Shown here: positions 1-8,808 of the stretch, piece after piece
Numbering within the stretch: position 1 is the first letter of the stretch
Layout of the letters: each line of letters begins with the position of its first letter
NCBI GenBank assembly: GCA_038238115.1
Contig: JBBRYB010000032.1
Location: forward strand, 1-39,548
DNA length: 39,548 bases
Reading direction: 5' to 3'
Origin: JBBRYB01 sp038238115
GTDB lineage: Bacteria; Actinomycetota; Actinomycetes; Propionibacteriales; Nocardioidaceae
Notes under the pieces: model-generated
What the model was told of the DNA's origin: nothing
Database searches by the model: none
The model's input: only the letters and a program-made list of their open reading frames with translations
Position numbers and translations under genes: made by a program

Positions 1-79
1 CAACGGTGAGCTCGCCGACGATCACGCTCATCACGATCCGGGTCTTCTTCTCAGCCGGGATCGATTGTGGTCTTCCCAT
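1..79 (-). mobile_element. Insertion-sequence transposase, N-terminal fragment cut by the window edge
   Basis: Reading the minus strand from the ATG at 77-79 gives an open frame to the window edge that begins MGRPQSIPAEKKTRIV and continues SVIVGELTV. This matches the start of helix-turn-helix transposase subunits of the IS3/OrfA kind, where a short basic leader precedes the DNA-binding helices. Only about 26 residues are visible, so neither the catalytic part nor the far end of the element can be judged. The family assignment rests on remembered similarity of this leader. A terminal inverted repeat was not identified in the 80-120 region. Confidence 0.55.
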
Positions 80-793
80 GATTCAGATTCTCCTTCAGGA
101 CTGACACAACAGCCCTGCCAAGAATCCTGACGCGGGACACGACCACCCCAGCTACGGCCGTACAGACCTCCGACATCGCCGACGCCCTCTTCGAAGTGAC
201 TCACCGCATCGTCGCCGACGACCTCGACCGGTGGCAGCGGCTCGGCGAACTCCCCTTGGGGATGTCACAACAAGGCGGCCTCCCACTCTCAATCAACCCA
301 ACACCGTCCACCGGGCCCACGCCGTCGCGAGCGCCCAGCAGCGCCAGCAACCCATACGCCGATGCTTTCGACGCTGTGCATAGACCCCGACTCCCACCGG
401 GCTACAGCGGTCTCCGACGAGCCCGCTGACACAAGAAAGGACAACAAAGCTACGAAGCGAACAGCTCCGCTTGGCGGCCAACCGCGGCCAACTTCCTTCC
501 AGATTCGACACTTTCTCCTTCCCAGGCAGTCCGCACCCACGACACATCGCAGGTCAGCCGACGGCCGCAAGGTTTTCCGCACGTCCTACGGGGGCGCGGC
601 GACGCACGCCGACCTGCACCAACTGGCGGCCTACATCTTGACACGTTCCGGTACGTCCGCGGCCGTGGCGCCCACCACCGGCTTTTTGGGACGAGACGCG
701 GAAGCAGATCGAGCCGTCCTCCTTGGCCGGACGACGTACGACGTCCAGCGGCCCACTCGGCGAGATGTCGGCACGCAAGGCTGGCCACGACGG
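80..793. other. Gene-poor stretch beside the transposase, possible decayed sequence
   Basis: No convincing complete gene lies here. The plus frame through 196-429 (GTG start) reads TSDIADALFEVTHRIV and then DDLDRWQRLGEL, which looks protein-like. It then dissolves into Ser/Pro-rich sequence and stops without a recognisable domain, so it may be the remnant of a gene truncated by the neighbouring element. The section around 430-600 has lower GC than the flanking genes. Everything else is short overlapping frames typical of GC-rich DNA. Confidence 0.4.
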
Positions 794-2035
794 CTACCGC
801 CGCACGACGAGCCAATCGGCGACTGCTCGAGCCGCCCGTCGGCCGGAGACGATGGCGCCCTGGATGGAGGCGGTGTCGCGGTGGTCGCCCGCGACGAACA
901 GCCCGTCACCGAGGTCAACCGGCTGACGCAGGTCGAGCGGCGCAAGCATGGCCGGAAGGGCGCCGGGGATCGGGTACGTCGCGGCGAGCTCCCAGCTGGA
1001 AACGTCTACGCCGTAGATCTGTCCGAGCTGGCCCTCCACGGCCGCCCGGGTGGCGGCGTCGTCGCGGGAGCCGAGGACGGTCGACGCGACCAGCGCGCCG
1101 TCCTCGCAGTAAGTGGGCGCCACGTCGGAGACGACGGCCGTGTTGACGACCGGCCCGTCCCGGTCACCGTCGACGTGGAGCAGCGGCCGAGCGGCCGGGG
1201 ACGCCTCGGCACGGTGGTAGAACGTGGTTAGCGCCCGCATGGTAGGCGCCGGCCGGCCGGTGAGGCTTGCGGCCGTGGCCGGGTCGGTCGCAACCACCAC
1301 CGCTCGCCCGGCGAGATCACCGAGCTCGGTGCGCGCCTGTGCACCCGTGACGGCCGTGACGCGTTGCTCGGTCAGCAGCACGCCGGCGGGCAGCCGCGAC
1401 GCCAGCTGCTCAGGCAGCGCCTGCATGCCACGGGCCGGCAGCGACGGCGTGCCCCGTGCAAACGTCCGCAGCAGCAGGTCAACGAAGACACGTGACGACT
1501 CCTGCACATCTTCGGCCAGGACGCCGGCGAGGAATGGCTCCAGTACCGACCTCTTGAGCCTGCCGTCGACTCCGGCGGCGGCCAGTGCCTCGCCGTAGGG
1601 CAGGTCCGGACGCTGCTTGATGCCGGCGCTGGAACCTAGCGCCGTTCTCGCGATGTACGCCGCGAACCGCACCTTCTCCAACAGCGACCCCGTCTCGGAC
1701 GAGAAGGCCGCGCCCACGTCGAGGGGGGATCGCCGCGGGTCGGCGAGGATTGCCCGGCTGCCACCGGCTGCCACGACCACGCCCGCACCGAACGCCCGGA
1801 GATCGAGCGCGTCCAGGTCGACGACGTGGGAGAGCACCGGGTAGGCGGGATTGAGCAGCTGAAAACCGCGATCCAGCTGCATGCCGTCGACCCGGTCGGT
1901 GCGGATCCGCCCGCCGACCGCGTCTGAGGCCTCGAGGAGTACGACGTCGAGGCCACGGCGCGAGAGCGCCTCCGCGCAGGTGAGCCCGGCCAGACCTGCG
2001 CCCACCACAATCACGTCGCGGGTCTGCCCGGTCAT
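794..2035 (-). CDS. FAD-dependent amine-oxidase-like oxidoreductase
   Basis: The protein has 413 residues from the ATG at 2035; a longer upstream frame would run into the divergent malQ gene. Residues 7-46 form a classic dinucleotide-binding fold: VVGAGLAGLTCAEALSRRG, then an acidic strand end (LLEASD), then GGRIRTD, the motif of the amine oxidase, protoporphyrinogen oxidase and phytoene desaturase superfamily. A C-terminal FAD motif reads GLFVAGDHRDTASIQGAI and is followed by the usual helix (SGRRAARAVADWL). The substrate cannot be read from the sequence. No carotenoid or haem genes are adjacent, so calling it a desaturase or HemG would be overreach. It is divergent from malQ with about 90 bp between the starts. 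Confidence 0.85.
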   Translation of the reverse strand: MTGQTRDVIVVGAGLAGLTCAEALSRRGLDVVLLEASDAVGGRIRTDRVDGMQLDRGFQLLNPAYPVLSHVVDLDALDLRAFGAGVVVAAGGSRAILADPRRSPLDVGAAFSSETGSLLEKVRFAAYIARTALGSSAGIKQRPDLPYGEALAAAGVDGRLKRSVLEPFLAGVLAEDVQESSRVFVDLLLRTFARGTPSLPARGMQALPEQLASRLPAGVLLTEQRVTAVTGAQARTELGDLAGRAVVVATDPATAASLTGRPAPTMRALTTFYHRAEASPAARPLLHVDGDRDGPVVNTAVVSDVAPTYCEDGALVASTVLGSRDDAATRAAVEGQLGQIYGVDVSSWELAATYPIPGALPAMLAPLDLRQPVDLGDGLFVAGDHRDTASIQGAIVSGRRAARAVADWLVVRR

Positions 2036-2125
2036 GGTCTGATCATGCCGCCTGGCCTCACGGACGAGCAGGGCGGGCGACGCGGGCAGTCCACCCACCG
2101 CGCCCGGACCGACCAGGGGCTGGGC

Positions 2126-4024
2126 ATGATCGATCCCGTGACCACGCCATCCCATCACAACGACCAGCCGGACGAGTGGGGCATCCATGCCACCTGGGTC
2201 GATGCGTATGGCGAGCCGCGTCGAGTCCGCGACGAGACCGTGGCCACGTTGCGCGAGGTGATCGGGCGACCGCCCGAGGACCTCGAGGAGCGGGCGCCGA
2301 TCGTCACGAGGCCAGGGGGTCGGCTGGCTCCGTGGGTCGGGGCGGGACCGGTGGACGTGGTGTGCGAGGGCGGCCGGACCAGGCGCGTCGTCGACGTACT
2401 CGCCGGCGACTTCCCACTCGGCTATCACACGCTCCGAGACGGCGACGGCCGGGAGCGCCGGTTGATCGTGTCGCCGGGGCGATGCTGGCTGCCCGAGAGC
2501 TGGCGAGCCTGGGGATGGACCGTGCAGCTGTATGCCGCTCGATCACGTCGCAGCTGGGGCATCGGCGACCTCGCCGACCTCAAGGCGCTGCGCGAGTGGT
2601 CGCAGGAGCTCGGTGCCGAGTTTCTCCTCGTCAACCCGCTGCATGCTGTGGCGCCGACGCTGCCGCAGGAGGCAAGTCCCTACCTCCCGACGACCCGCCG
2701 TTTCCGCAACCCGATCTACCTGCGGGTCGAGGACATCCCCGGTGCGGATGCGTTGGCTGGTACACAGTTGTCAGAACGCGCTCAGCAGCTCAACGAAAGG
2801 GCGCTGATCGACCGGGACGCCAGTTGGAACCTGAAGCGGGAGGCGCTGCTGGCGATCTTCGAGACCAGTGGACCGGCCGACGGGTTCGACGAGTGGCGTG
2901 CGGAGCAGGGCAGTGCCCTCGAGGAGTTCGCGGTCTGGAGCGCGATCGCGCTCGAGCACGGCGATGACTGGCGCGCGTGGCATCGCGAGCTGCAAAACCC
3001 GAGGAGCTCGCAGGTGGCCGCGTTCGCCGCGGCGCACCGCTTCGAGGTCGACGTGCAGGCCTGGATGCAGTGGTTGCTGGAGCAGCAGCTCGGGAGCGCA
3101 AGCGGTGACGTCGCGGTGCTCCAGGACCTGCCGATCGGAGTCGACGGAGGTGGCGCGGACGCGTGGGTGTGGCAGGACGTCCTTGCCCAGGGGGTGACGG
3201 TCGGCGCACCGCCCGACCTGCTCAACACCGACGGGCAGGACTGGGGTTCGCCTCCGCTCGTGCCTTGGCGGCTCCGCGAGCAGGGATACCAACCGTTCAT
3301 CGAGTCGATCAGGGCCACCATGGCGCACGCGGGCGGACTGCGCATCGACCATGTCATGGGACTCTTCCGGCTGTGGTGGGTGCCACCAGGCGAGGCGCCG
3401 ACATCGGGTGCCTACATCCGCTACCCGAGCGAGGACCTGCTTGACATCGTGGCGCTGGAGAGCCATCGTCAGCGTGCCATCGTCGTCGGCGAGGACCTCG
3501 GCACGGTCGAGGAGGGGGTTCGGGAGGCGCTGGCCGAGCACAGCATGCTGTCCTACCGGCTGCTCTGGTTCGAGTTGGACGACCCGTCGCAATGGCCGCC
3601 GGTGTCGATGGCGGCGGTCACGACGCACGACCTCCCGACGGTTGCGGGTCTGTGGCGCGGTGCCGACCTGGACGACCAGCGGGCGCACACAGGAGGCAGC
3701 GAGGCGAGCCTTCGCCATCAGCGCGCCGACCTCCTCGCGCCGCTCGTCGACCGCGGCGGACTGAACGAGGGCGCCTCGGCAGCCGAGGCGGTCGAGGCGG
3801 CGTACCGGCTCCTCGGGCGCGCCCCGTCGGTCCTACTGTCCGCGACCCTGGACGATGCGCTGGAGGTCACGCTACGGCCCAACATGCCAGGGGCCACCGA
3901 GCGGGACAACTGGCGGCTCGCCCTCCCGGTGCAGATCGAGAATCTGCCGGAGCAGCCCACTGCGAATCTGGTCGCCAGGCTGCTTCGTGACGCGGTGACC
4001 CGTCGTCCCCGCTTGGTGCCATAA
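2126..4024 (+). CDS. malQ: 4-alpha-glucanotransferase (GH77, amylomaltase)
   Basis: This enzyme moves alpha-1,4-glucan segments between malto-oligosaccharides in the cytoplasm, in maltodextrin or glycogen turnover. From the ATG at 2126 it has 632 residues. A GTG at 2138 is a possible alternative start; the open frame reaches back to 2045 but lacks a good ribosome site there. The GH77 catalytic residues are all in place: nucleophile Asp408 in LRIDHVMGLFRLWW, acid/base Glu456 in VVGEDLGTV, and the transition-state stabiliser Asp502 in TTHDLPT. LQDLPIGVDGGGADAW supplies the preceding substrate loop. The N-terminal ~120 residues form the extra domain seen in MalQ of E. coli and actinobacteria. 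Phosphoglucomutase lies about 5 kb downstream, consistent with general glucan metabolism, but the two are not in one operon. Confidence 0.95.
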   Translation: MIDPVTTPSHHNDQPDEWGIHATWVDAYGEPRRVRDETVATLREVIGRPPEDLEERAPIVTRPGGRLAPWVGAGPVDVVCEGGRTRRVVDVLAGDFPLGYHTLRDGDGRERRLIVSPGRCWLPESWRAWGWTVQLYAARSRRSWGIGDLADLKALREWSQELGAEFLLVNPLHAVAPTLPQEASPYLPTTRRFRNPIYLRVEDIPGADALAGTQLSERAQQLNERALIDRDASWNLKREALLAIFETSGPADGFDEWRAEQGSALEEFAVWSAIALEHGDDWRAWHRELQNPRSSQVAAFAAAHRFEVDVQAWMQWLLEQQLGSASGDVAVLQDLPIGVDGGGADAWVWQDVLAQGVTVGAPPDLLNTDGQDWGSPPLVPWRLREQGYQPFIESIRATMAHAGGLRIDHVMGLFRLWWVPPGEAPTSGAYIRYPSEDLLDIVALESHRQRAIVVGEDLGTVEEGVREALAEHSMLSYRLLWFELDDPSQWPPVSMAAVTTHDLPTVAGLWRGADLDDQRAHTGGSEASLRHQRADLLAPLVDRGGLNEGASAAEAVEAAYRLLGRAPSVLLSATLDDALEVTLRPNMPGATERDNWRLALPVQIENLPEQPTANLVARLLRDAVTRRPRLVP

Positions 4025-4195
4025 GGCGGCAGTGGCGCGGCTACCCGGAGCCGCAGGTCCGAAACTCTGCCCTGCTGGCGGACCAAGCAGGCTAAGCGAA
4101 CAGCGTTCCCCAGCTGAAGTCGTAGTACGGCTGCCGCGACCGACAGCCCGCACCCGACATGGGGGCTGGTGCTGGCGTACGTCGGCGTCGAACCG

Positions 4196-6055
4196 TCAGC
4201 GGGTGGAAGCGGGTGTCGGCGGTAGGTAGGCCACGTCGTTCAGGGAGCGGACCACCTGGTCGCTGTCGACGGTGACCATAACCTCGTGGCCGACCAGGCC
4301 CGCGAGCTCGTCGGCAACGGGTTCGACCGTCCCGTCGGCGTCGTAGTCTTCCTGAGCGATGGTGAGGTCGGCGTCGGTACCGAAGTCCAGTGCCATCTCA
4401 CCGACCCACCACTGGTCGCCATGCTGGGCGAGCCGGCCGGTGGCCAAGACGGTCGTGGGCACGGTCGGCGTGGTTTCAGGCGTCGGCGTCGGTTCGGTGG
4501 TGGGAACAGGTGTCGTGGGGCCGGTTGTCGTCGTGGGGCCGGTTGTCGTCGTGGGAACAGGTGTCGTGGGGCCGGTTGTCGTGGGACCGGGCTGGGTCGT
4601 GGCTGTCGGGCCGGGCTGGGTCGTGGCCGTCGGGCCGGGCTTGACCGTGGCCGTCGACCCCGCCGTGGCTGTCGGGGCCGGTTCGGTCGTGGGAGCAGGC
4701 GTCGTGGGGCGCGCTGTTGTCGTCGGGTCGGCGGGCTGGGTTGTGGCGGTCGGGCCGGGCTGGCTCGTGGTCGTCGGCCCCGGCTGTGTCGTGGTGGCCG
4801 TCGGGCCGGGGTCCGCAGTCACCGTTGGCGCCGGTTCGTGAGCTGCGGGCACGGTCGTCGGTCGCGGTGTCGCCGTTGGGCGTGAGCCGGGCACGGGTGC
4901 GGCAGCGAGCTCACCCTTGTGGGCCGAGTCGATTCCGAAGGCGGCCACCTCGACACGGTGCGCCGCGGTGGCTCCCGGGGGCGGTGCGAGCACGCGGGCG
5001 ACCTCACGGACGGCGTGGTCAGCGTTGTGCTGCGACGACGCGGCGGGGTCCGAGGGCATCGGCACATCGAAGGCGGCGGTTTGGTTGACGTCGGCACCTG
5101 GCACGTCAGCAGGCGTCACGCCGGCGGGCACCACGCCCGCGGGCACCACGCCGGCCGGCTGCACGTCGTTGGGCACGACATCGACCACTCCGCCGTCGTA
5201 CTGCTGGGCAATTGACAGCACGAGGTTGACATAGGCAGCCGAGTGGTTATAGCTGAACACCGCAGCACGGGCGCCGCTCGGCGTGCTCATGTCGGCTGTC
5301 CCTGAGCAGAGGTAGTGGGCGGTGGCCAGCGCGGCGTCATCGAAGTCGTTCGGGTTGGTTGTGCCGTTGCCGTCCCCGTCAACGCCCAGCACCGCCCAGG
5401 TGCTGGGGATGAACTGCATCGGTCCGACAGCACGGTCCCAGACCGTGTCCCCGTCGAGAATTCCGCCGTCGGTGTCCGGGATGCGGGCGACACCCGCCGA
5501 CCCGTCGAGCGGCAGACCGACGATGGCAGGGTAGGTCGTGCCGTCCGCGAGCACCTGCGTGCCGGCGTAGCGGCCGTGGTCGGACTCGACCTGTCCGATG
5601 CCCGCGATCACGGCCCAGCTGAGGTGGCAGGAGGGATCGGTTGTGGCCACCGAAGCGGCTGCCGAGCGATAGGCGCGGAGCGCAGCTTTCGGCACGTCGA
5701 AGTGCGCGTTAGCGCTCACGTCGGCGACGCGTTGTGACTGGGTCTCGGTGATGATCGACTCACGTTTGCCGGCCCCGAGGGCGGCGTCCTGCACGGTGGT
5801 GAGGCCCGGCAGCGCACCCCCGGCCGCCACATCCGGGACGTCACCAAGGGGTGGAGCGGCCTCGACTGCCGGCCCGTGGGCGAACAGACTCGACGTGTCG
5901 ATCGCACTGTTGTCTGCAGCGGGCGATGACTGCGGCGCGGAGACGACAGCCTGGGCGACGCCAGCAGACAAAAGGGACAGCGCCAGGACAGCCAGAACCA
6001 GCCGCCGGCGCATGGACACGCGCTGCAGCCTGTGGGCCAACGTCAAATCCCCCAT
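4196..6055 (-). CDS. Secreted lytic murein transglycosylase (MltB-like) with Pro/Thr-rich tail
   Basis: The 619-residue protein starts at the ATG at 6055; an in-frame ATG 14 codons later is equally good. A signal peptide (MRRRLVLAVLALSLLSAG... ending near AQA) directs export. The catalytic domain covers about residues 115-290: WAVIAGIGQVESDHGRYAG with Glu157 as the likely acid, then GPMQFIPSTWAVLGVDGDGN, a calcium-loop-like segment, and the helix with YLCSGTADM. These are the marks of the bacterial lytic transglycosylases that cleave the MurNAc-GlcNAc bond of peptidoglycan. Residues about 415-535 are almost purely Pro, Thr, Val, Ala and Gly in short repeats (PGPTATTQ, TTTTGPTT). They probably form an extended, possibly O-mannosylated wall-spanning linker before a ~60-residue C-terminal segment of unknown role. 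Confidence 0.88.
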   Translation of the reverse strand: MGDLTLAHRLQRVSMRRRLVLAVLALSLLSAGVAQAVVSAPQSSPAADNSAIDTSSLFAHGPAVEAAPPLGDVPDVAAGGALPGLTTVQDAALGAGKRESIITETQSQRVADVSANAHFDVPKAALRAYRSAAASVATTDPSCHLSWAVIAGIGQVESDHGRYAGTQVLADGTTYPAIVGLPLDGSAGVARIPDTDGGILDGDTVWDRAVGPMQFIPSTWAVLGVDGDGNGTTNPNDFDDAALATAHYLCSGTADMSTPSGARAAVFSYNHSAAYVNLVLSIAQQYDGGVVDVVPNDVQPAGVVPAGVVPAGVTPADVPGADVNQTAAFDVPMPSDPAASSQHNADHAVREVARVLAPPPGATAAHRVEVAAFGIDSAHKGELAAAPVPGSRPTATPRPTTVPAAHEPAPTVTADPGPTATTTQPGPTTTSQPGPTATTQPADPTTTARPTTPAPTTEPAPTATAGSTATVKPGPTATTQPGPTATTQPGPTTTGPTTPVPTTTTGPTTTTGPTTPVPTTEPTPTPETTPTVPTTVLATGRLAQHGDQWWVGEMALDFGTDADLTIAQEDYDADGTVEPVADELAGLVGHEVMVTVDSDQVVRSLNDVAYLPPTPASTR

Positions 6056-6157
6056 GCATCGACCGTAGTCGCCAGATGCTGCTCGCGGAGGCCTTCTCCG
6101 AGAATACTCGGCACACCGGTCGGCCCCTCAGGCGACGATCCCACTAGATTCAACGCC

Positions 6158-7456
6158 GTGAGCCCAGATGTGAGCTATCCCATGGTCGGCCGGACGCTCG
6201 ACAACGGCCTGCGCGTCGTCGTGAGCCCGACACCGGGACTGGGCGTCGTCGCCGTCAATCTGTGGTACGACGTCGGATCACGCCACGAGCAGCCGCGCCG
6301 CCAAGGCTTCGCGCATCTCTTCGAGCACCTGATGTTTCAGGGCTCGCGTCACGTGAAGTCAGGCGACCACTTCGCGCTGCTGCAGGGCAACGGGGCCTCC
6401 CTCAACGCTACGACGTCCTTCGACCGCACGAACTACTTCGAGTCGATGCCGAGCGGCGTGCTCGACCTGGCCTTGTGGCTCGAAGCGGACCGGATGGCGT
6501 TCCTCGACGACGTACTCACTGAGCAGAATTTCACCAACCAGGTCGAGGTCGTCGCCCAGGAGAGAAGCCAACGGATGGACAACGTGCCGTATGGCACCGT
6601 CTTCGAGCAGATCCTGCCGCTCGTCTTCGATCCTGACCACGCCTATGGCCATCTGCCGATCGGAAACATGCGTCACCTCGCCGAGGCGAGCCTTGACGAG
6701 GTCAGCGCGTTCCATGCGCAGTACTACATGCCCAACAACGCGGTGCTGTCGATCGTGGGTGATGTCGAGGTGGCTGACGCGTTCGCCAAGGCCGACAGCT
6801 ACTTCGGCCCCGTCCCCGCGAAGAACACGCCCAAGCGGGAGCTGCCCTCGACGCTGCCTCCGGTGGAGACACCCGGCCGGATTGATGTCATCGAGGACGT
6901 GCCTGCCCCGGCGGTCTGGTTCGCGGCTCGGCTTCCGGTCGATGCGCCGACCGCACGGGACCTGGCGGCCGCGACGCTGGCCACCAGCATCCTCGGAGAC
7001 GGGCAGACGAGCCGGCTGCATCGCAGGCTCGTCCGCAAGGACCAGACGGCGCTCTCGGCGGGGTTCGGCATCAACGCGCTCATCGCGGGCAACTCACTCG
7101 GGTTGGCCTCGGTCCGCGCCGTGCCCGGGCAAGACCTCGACGAGGTGGTGGAAACCTTCACAGACGTGCTTCAGGGCTTCGCGCATGAGGGACCGACCGA
7201 GCAGGAGCTCGCGGTGGCACGTGCCCAGGCTGAGCGTGACTGGCTGGACGAGATGGGGAGTGCGGCGGGCCGTGCCGATGCGATCTCCGGCTGCGCGCTG
7301 CTCTTCGACGACCCTGAAGCCCTCAATCTGCGGCTGCCGCTGCTGCGCTCGGTCACGGCCGCCGAGGTCCAGGAGGCGGCTCTGTTATGGCTGCTGCCCA
7401 GTATCAACGCCCAGGCGCGCGTGCATCCCGTCGCAGGTGCCCGGCAGGCGGCATGA
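6158..7456 (+). CDS. M16 family zinc peptidase, catalytic subunit
   Basis: A 432-residue protein from the GTG at 6158, chosen because homology-like sequence (YPMVGRTLDNGLRVVV) begins immediately after it. The inverted zinc motif HxxEH is present as His53-Leu-Phe-Glu56-His57 in AHLFEHLMFQGS. The third ligand region follows in NQVEVVAQERSQRMDN. The order is that of processing-peptidase/PqqF-type M16 domains, with the C-terminal half lacking a metal site as usual. Its stop overlaps the ATG of the next gene (ATGA), so the two products are very likely made together as an active/inactive pair. The start is divergent from the lytic transglycosylase with about 100 bp between. The natural substrate is unknown. 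Confidence 0.92.
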   Translation: MSPDVSYPMVGRTLDNGLRVVVSPTPGLGVVAVNLWYDVGSRHEQPRRQGFAHLFEHLMFQGSRHVKSGDHFALLQGNGASLNATTSFDRTNYFESMPSGVLDLALWLEADRMAFLDDVLTEQNFTNQVEVVAQERSQRMDNVPYGTVFEQILPLVFDPDHAYGHLPIGNMRHLAEASLDEVSAFHAQYYMPNNAVLSIVGDVEVADAFAKADSYFGPVPAKNTPKRELPSTLPPVETPGRIDVIEDVPAPAVWFAARLPVDAPTARDLAAATLATSILGDGQTSRLHRRLVRKDQTALSAGFGINALIAGNSLGLASVRAVPGQDLDEVVETFTDVLQGFAHEGPTEQELAVARAQAERDWLDEMGSAAGRADAISGCALLFDDPEALNLRLPLLRSVTAAEVQEAALLWLLPSINAQARVHPVAGARQAA

Positions 7457-8808
7457 CTGTCCAGCAGACGCCCCCCTCGGTGGTGCCCGCGGCCGGCTGG
7501 ACGTTTCCGGCGGTCGCCGAGACTCGGCTTCCCAACGGCATCCGGATGCTCGCGTACCACTGCCCCGGCCAGCACGTCTTCGCCGCATCGCTGCTGTTCG
7601 ACGTACCGCTCATTGTCGAGCCGCGGGATCTGGAGGGCGTCGCTGGCCTCACGGGACGCTGCCTCACCCAAGGAGCCGCCGGGCTGTCGGCGGAGGACTT
7701 CGCCGACGCGCTCGTGTTGTGTGGCGCCGACCTGGATGCGTCTGCGTCGACCGACGGGTTCACGGTCCGGCTGAACGCCCCGGTCACCCACCTCGGGGAC
7801 GCCCTCGCCTTGATGACGGCTTCCGTGGTGTCGCCCGACTTCGTCGACAGCGAGTTCGAGCACGAGAAGCGGCTGCGACTGCAGGAGATCGAGCAGGCAC
7901 AGGCCTATCCACAGCACGTTGCCGTCGAGCAGCTGAACGCGGCACTCTTCGCAGAGGCCAGGGCGGCGCGACCCTCGGGCGGCTCGCCCGACACGGTCGA
8001 GGCGATCTCCCGCGCCGACGTCGTCGCGTATGCCGCCGCGCACCTGCAGCCGTCCAGCGCCACGTTCATCATCGCCGGCGACTTCCGCGACCTCGATCCG
8101 GTCACCATGGTCCAGGCCGCCATCGGTGACTGGCGGCACCAGGGCGCCGCTGTCGCCGCGCCGGAGGTCCCCCGCGTTGCGGACGCACCGCAGGTGTGGC
8201 TCGTGGACACCCCGGATGCTCCGCAGGCGACGCTGCGGGTCGGTGGCCGCGGCATCACGAGGGACGACCCGCGCTGGCCGGCGATGTTTGTCGCCAACTT
8301 CGCTGTGGGCGGCAACTTCTCGTCACGGATCAACACCGTGCTGCGCGAGGAGAAGGGTGTGACCTACGGTGCGAACTCGTCGCTCGACACCGGACGCGGT
8401 GCAGGTGTCCTCACTGTCTCGACCGCCGTGCGCAGCGACGCGGCCGCGGCCTCGGTCGCCGACCTCGTGTCGATCCTCGCCGACGCGGTGGGAAGCCTGA
8501 GCGACGAGGAGGTGCGGGCCGGTGTGCGGGCAGCCACCGACTCGGCGCCCCTGGGCTTCGAGCGGGCCGAAGCCGTCGTGTCACGAGTCGAGACGCTGAT
8601 CGCGCAGGGGCTGCCGCTCGACCACGTCGACCGCAACCTGGACCGGATCCGGCAGGTGACGCGAGAGTCGGCCAATGCGGCATACGCCGAGATCCTGCAG
8701 CCTGACGCGCTGACGGTGGTGGTGGTCGGTGACGCGTCGTCGCTGCGCGGGCCGTTGCAGGCATGGGGCTACGCCGACGTAAGAGAGGTCACTCCAGAGC
8801 AGCGTTGA
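7453..8808 (+). CDS. M16 family peptidase-like protein, zinc site absent
   Basis: A 451-residue partner of the preceding peptidase, translationally coupled through an ATGA overlap at 7453-7456. It has the M16 fold cues (TRLPNGIRMLAY near the N terminus, VAGLTGRCLTQGAAGLSAEDFADAL where the active-site helix should be, and GGNFSSRINTVLREEKGVTYG in the C-terminal half). The HxxEH motif is replaced by GLTGR, so it should not bind catalytic zinc. In other two-subunit M16 enzymes the inactive member closes the chamber and holds substrate; the same role is inferred here. Its last 20 bp overlap the convergent phosphoglucomutase gene. Confidence 0.9.
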   Translation: MTVQQTPPSVVPAAGWTFPAVAETRLPNGIRMLAYHCPGQHVFAASLLFDVPLIVEPRDLEGVAGLTGRCLTQGAAGLSAEDFADALVLCGADLDASASTDGFTVRLNAPVTHLGDALALMTASVVSPDFVDSEFEHEKRLRLQEIEQAQAYPQHVAVEQLNAALFAEARAARPSGGSPDTVEAISRADVVAYAAAHLQPSSATFIIAGDFRDLDPVTMVQAAIGDWRHQGAAVAAPEVPRVADAPQVWLVDTPDAPQATLRVGGRGITRDDPRWPAMFVANFAVGGNFSSRINTVLREEKGVTYGANSSLDTGRGAGVLTVSTAVRSDAAAASVADLVSILADAVGSLSDEEVRAGVRAATDSAPLGFERAEAVVSRVETLIAQGLPLDHVDRNLDRIRQVTRESANAAYAEILQPDALTVVVVGDASSLRGPLQAWGYADVREVTPEQR

